Source: Syntrophaceae bacterium
Lineage (GTDB): Bacteria; Desulfobacterota; Desulfomonilia; Desulfomonilales; Desulfomonilaceae
Length of the DNA: 6,184 nucleotides
Reading direction: 5' to 3'
Assembly (NCBI GenBank): GCA_014874425.1
Contig: JACWAG010000342.1
Location: 1-6,184 of the forward strand
Below the pieces are notes generated by a model. That model was not told the DNA's origin. It did not search any database and saw only the letters and a program-made list of their open reading frames with translations. The position numbers were made by a program, and so were the translations under genes. This document shows positions 5,276 through 6,184 of the stretch, piece after piece; positions within the stretch are counted from its first letter, which is position 1; the number at the start of each line of letters is the position of its first letter.

Positions 5276-6184
5276 CTAAAAAGACCATATACGTGGGAAA
5301 TAATAAAACAGAACAGCAAATAGCGCGTTGGTTACCGTCAGGACGAATATGCATGTTACAACCGCTGAGGTAGTCGCAGAACCGACACTCTCAGCGCCAC
5401 CCCTGACCTGAAAGCCCCGGAGACAGCCGATACCGGCAATCTGAATCCCAAAAACCAGACTCTTGATCAATCCCTTAAGCACATCGCTTATTTCTAGGAC
5501 CTTCTTGACCTGGTTGAAATAGGCGGTCGGCGTCACATCCAGTGAAAAACTGGCTACCAGACAACCGCCTATCACACCCATGATATCGGCCAGTATTGTA
5601 AGGCACGGCGCAGCGAGGGCCACGGCTAGGATTCTGGGGGTTACAAGGTACAAAAAGGGATCTATACCTAGCACTCTCAAAGCGTCTATCTCTTCGGAAA
5701 CTTGCATGGAGCCTACGTGGGCCGCATAACCCGCGCCGGAACGTCCGGATATTATCAAAGCTGTCAGCAGAGGCCCCATTTCAAGGCAAATCGAAAGGCT
5801 TACAAGGTCCGCCACAAAAATATTCGCCCCGAATTTTCGTAATTGTATGGCGGCCTGAAACGCAAGGATAGCGCCCATGAGCAAGCTTAAAATGACTACA
5901 ATAGGTACAGCGTCAACCCCCGCCTTTTCAAACAGTTTTATGAATCCCTCCCATTTGATTGACCCCGGGCGGCGTAATCCTGACGAAAAAGCGTCAACTA
6001 TACCCCCTAAAAAACTTATGATGTCATAAGTATTTTGCTTGAGATTCACCATCCCCTCGCCAATCTGTTCAACGAAGCCTGGCCTCTCAATCCCTTCCAG
6101 AATGCTATTATCATCATAGAGGGTGCATTGATCTTGATCCAAGAAACGTTTTGCCGCAGAGGGTATGTTCAAAAGGGTAATACT
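5276..6184 (-). CDS. mlaE: MlaE-family lipid ABC transporter permease, 5' end outside the window
   Basis: MlaE is the inner-membrane permease of the MCE phospholipid transporter. The visible part is 302 residues plus stop. Counted from the TTG at 6172, an interface helix region (about 65-85) is followed by hydrophobic segments near 88-108, 118-142, 175-206, 235-255 and 270-292. The family core is LMGAILAFQAAIQLRKFGA (98-116), EMGPLLTALIISGRSGAG (131-148) and SEEIDALRVLGIDP (159-172), the last being the coupling region facing MlaF. The frame stays open through the window edge (codons AGT ATT ACC CTT before the TTG), and the TTG has no ribosome binding site. The gene therefore almost certainly continues upstream. 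About 65 residues of hydrophilic sequence precede the permease core, and their start resembles the end of a STAS domain, so a STAS-MlaE fusion is likely. Two family-typical residues differ (see findings). Confidence 0.92.
   Translation of the reverse strand, partial: SITLLNIPSAAKRFLDQDQCTLYDDNSILEGIERPGFVEQIGEGMVNLKQNTYDIISFLGGIVDAFSSGLRRPGSIKWEGFIKLFEKAGVDAVPIVVILSLLMGAILAFQAAIQLRKFGANIFVADLVSLSICLEMGPLLTALIISGRSGAGYAAHVGSMQVSEEIDALRVLGIDPFLYLVTPRILAVALAAPCLTILADIMGVIGGCLVASFSLDVTPTAYFNQVKKVLEISDVLKGLIKSLVFGIQIAGIGCLRGFQVRGGAESVGSATTSAVVTCIFVLTVTNALFAVLFYYFPRIWSF

Noticed and set aside
6170..6172. TTG as the start of mlaE
   Set aside because: No ribosome binding site precedes it and the frame is open through the window edge. 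The protein before the permease core looks like a continuing domain, so the gene is treated as partial.

Overview
All seven recognisable genes lie on the minus strand, so the window is transcribed from high to low coordinates. The gene families suggest a Gram-negative, outer-membrane bacterium. Three things hint at Desulfobacterota (former Deltaproteobacteria): an MCE/Mla-type transporter with an ABC-auxiliary lipoprotein, a short receiver protein of the NTAYS/KDDF type, and moderate GC with AT-rich spacers. That assignment is inference from family flavour only; there is no marker gene here.

The right half (about 6184 to 2564) is an MCE-type lipid transport cluster. It holds the permease MlaE (cut by the window edge, very probably a STAS-MlaE fusion), the ATPase MlaF, the membrane-anchored MCE protein MlaD with a long helical tail, and a lipoprotein of the ABC-transport auxiliary (PqiC/YmbA-like) family. 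No mlaC lies between these genes or in the rest of the window. A separate mlaB may be replaced by the STAS domain that probably precedes the permease. The expected machine is an inner-membrane MlaE2F2 transporter with a periplasmic MlaD ring, plus a lipoprotein that could help reach the outer membrane. The genes are not tightly packed: spacers of about 50, 190 and 150 bp separate them. The two longer ones each hold a weak promoter-like sequence, so the cluster may have internal promoters.

The left half (2500 to 53) begins with a stand-alone response-regulator receiver domain of 117 residues. Its stop codon overlaps the start of glgC (ADP-glucose pyrophosphorylase, first committed step of glycogen synthesis) in an ATGA arrangement. 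An alpha/beta-hydrolase of unknown substrate follows 82 bp later, with a 9-bp hairpin in the spacer. There is no strong intrinsic terminator anywhere, so read-through from the lipid-transport genes into the receiver-glgC pair is possible.

Several starts were moved from the longest open frame to an internal ATG with a better ribosome binding site: MlaD to 4270, the receiver to 2500, and the hydrolase to 823. No RNA genes, CRISPR arrays, insertion sequences or attachment sites were seen, and no gene-free stretch exceeds 300 bases. I see no wholly new system. The points most worth checking are the receiver-glgC coupling and non-consensus residues in MlaE and GlgC.
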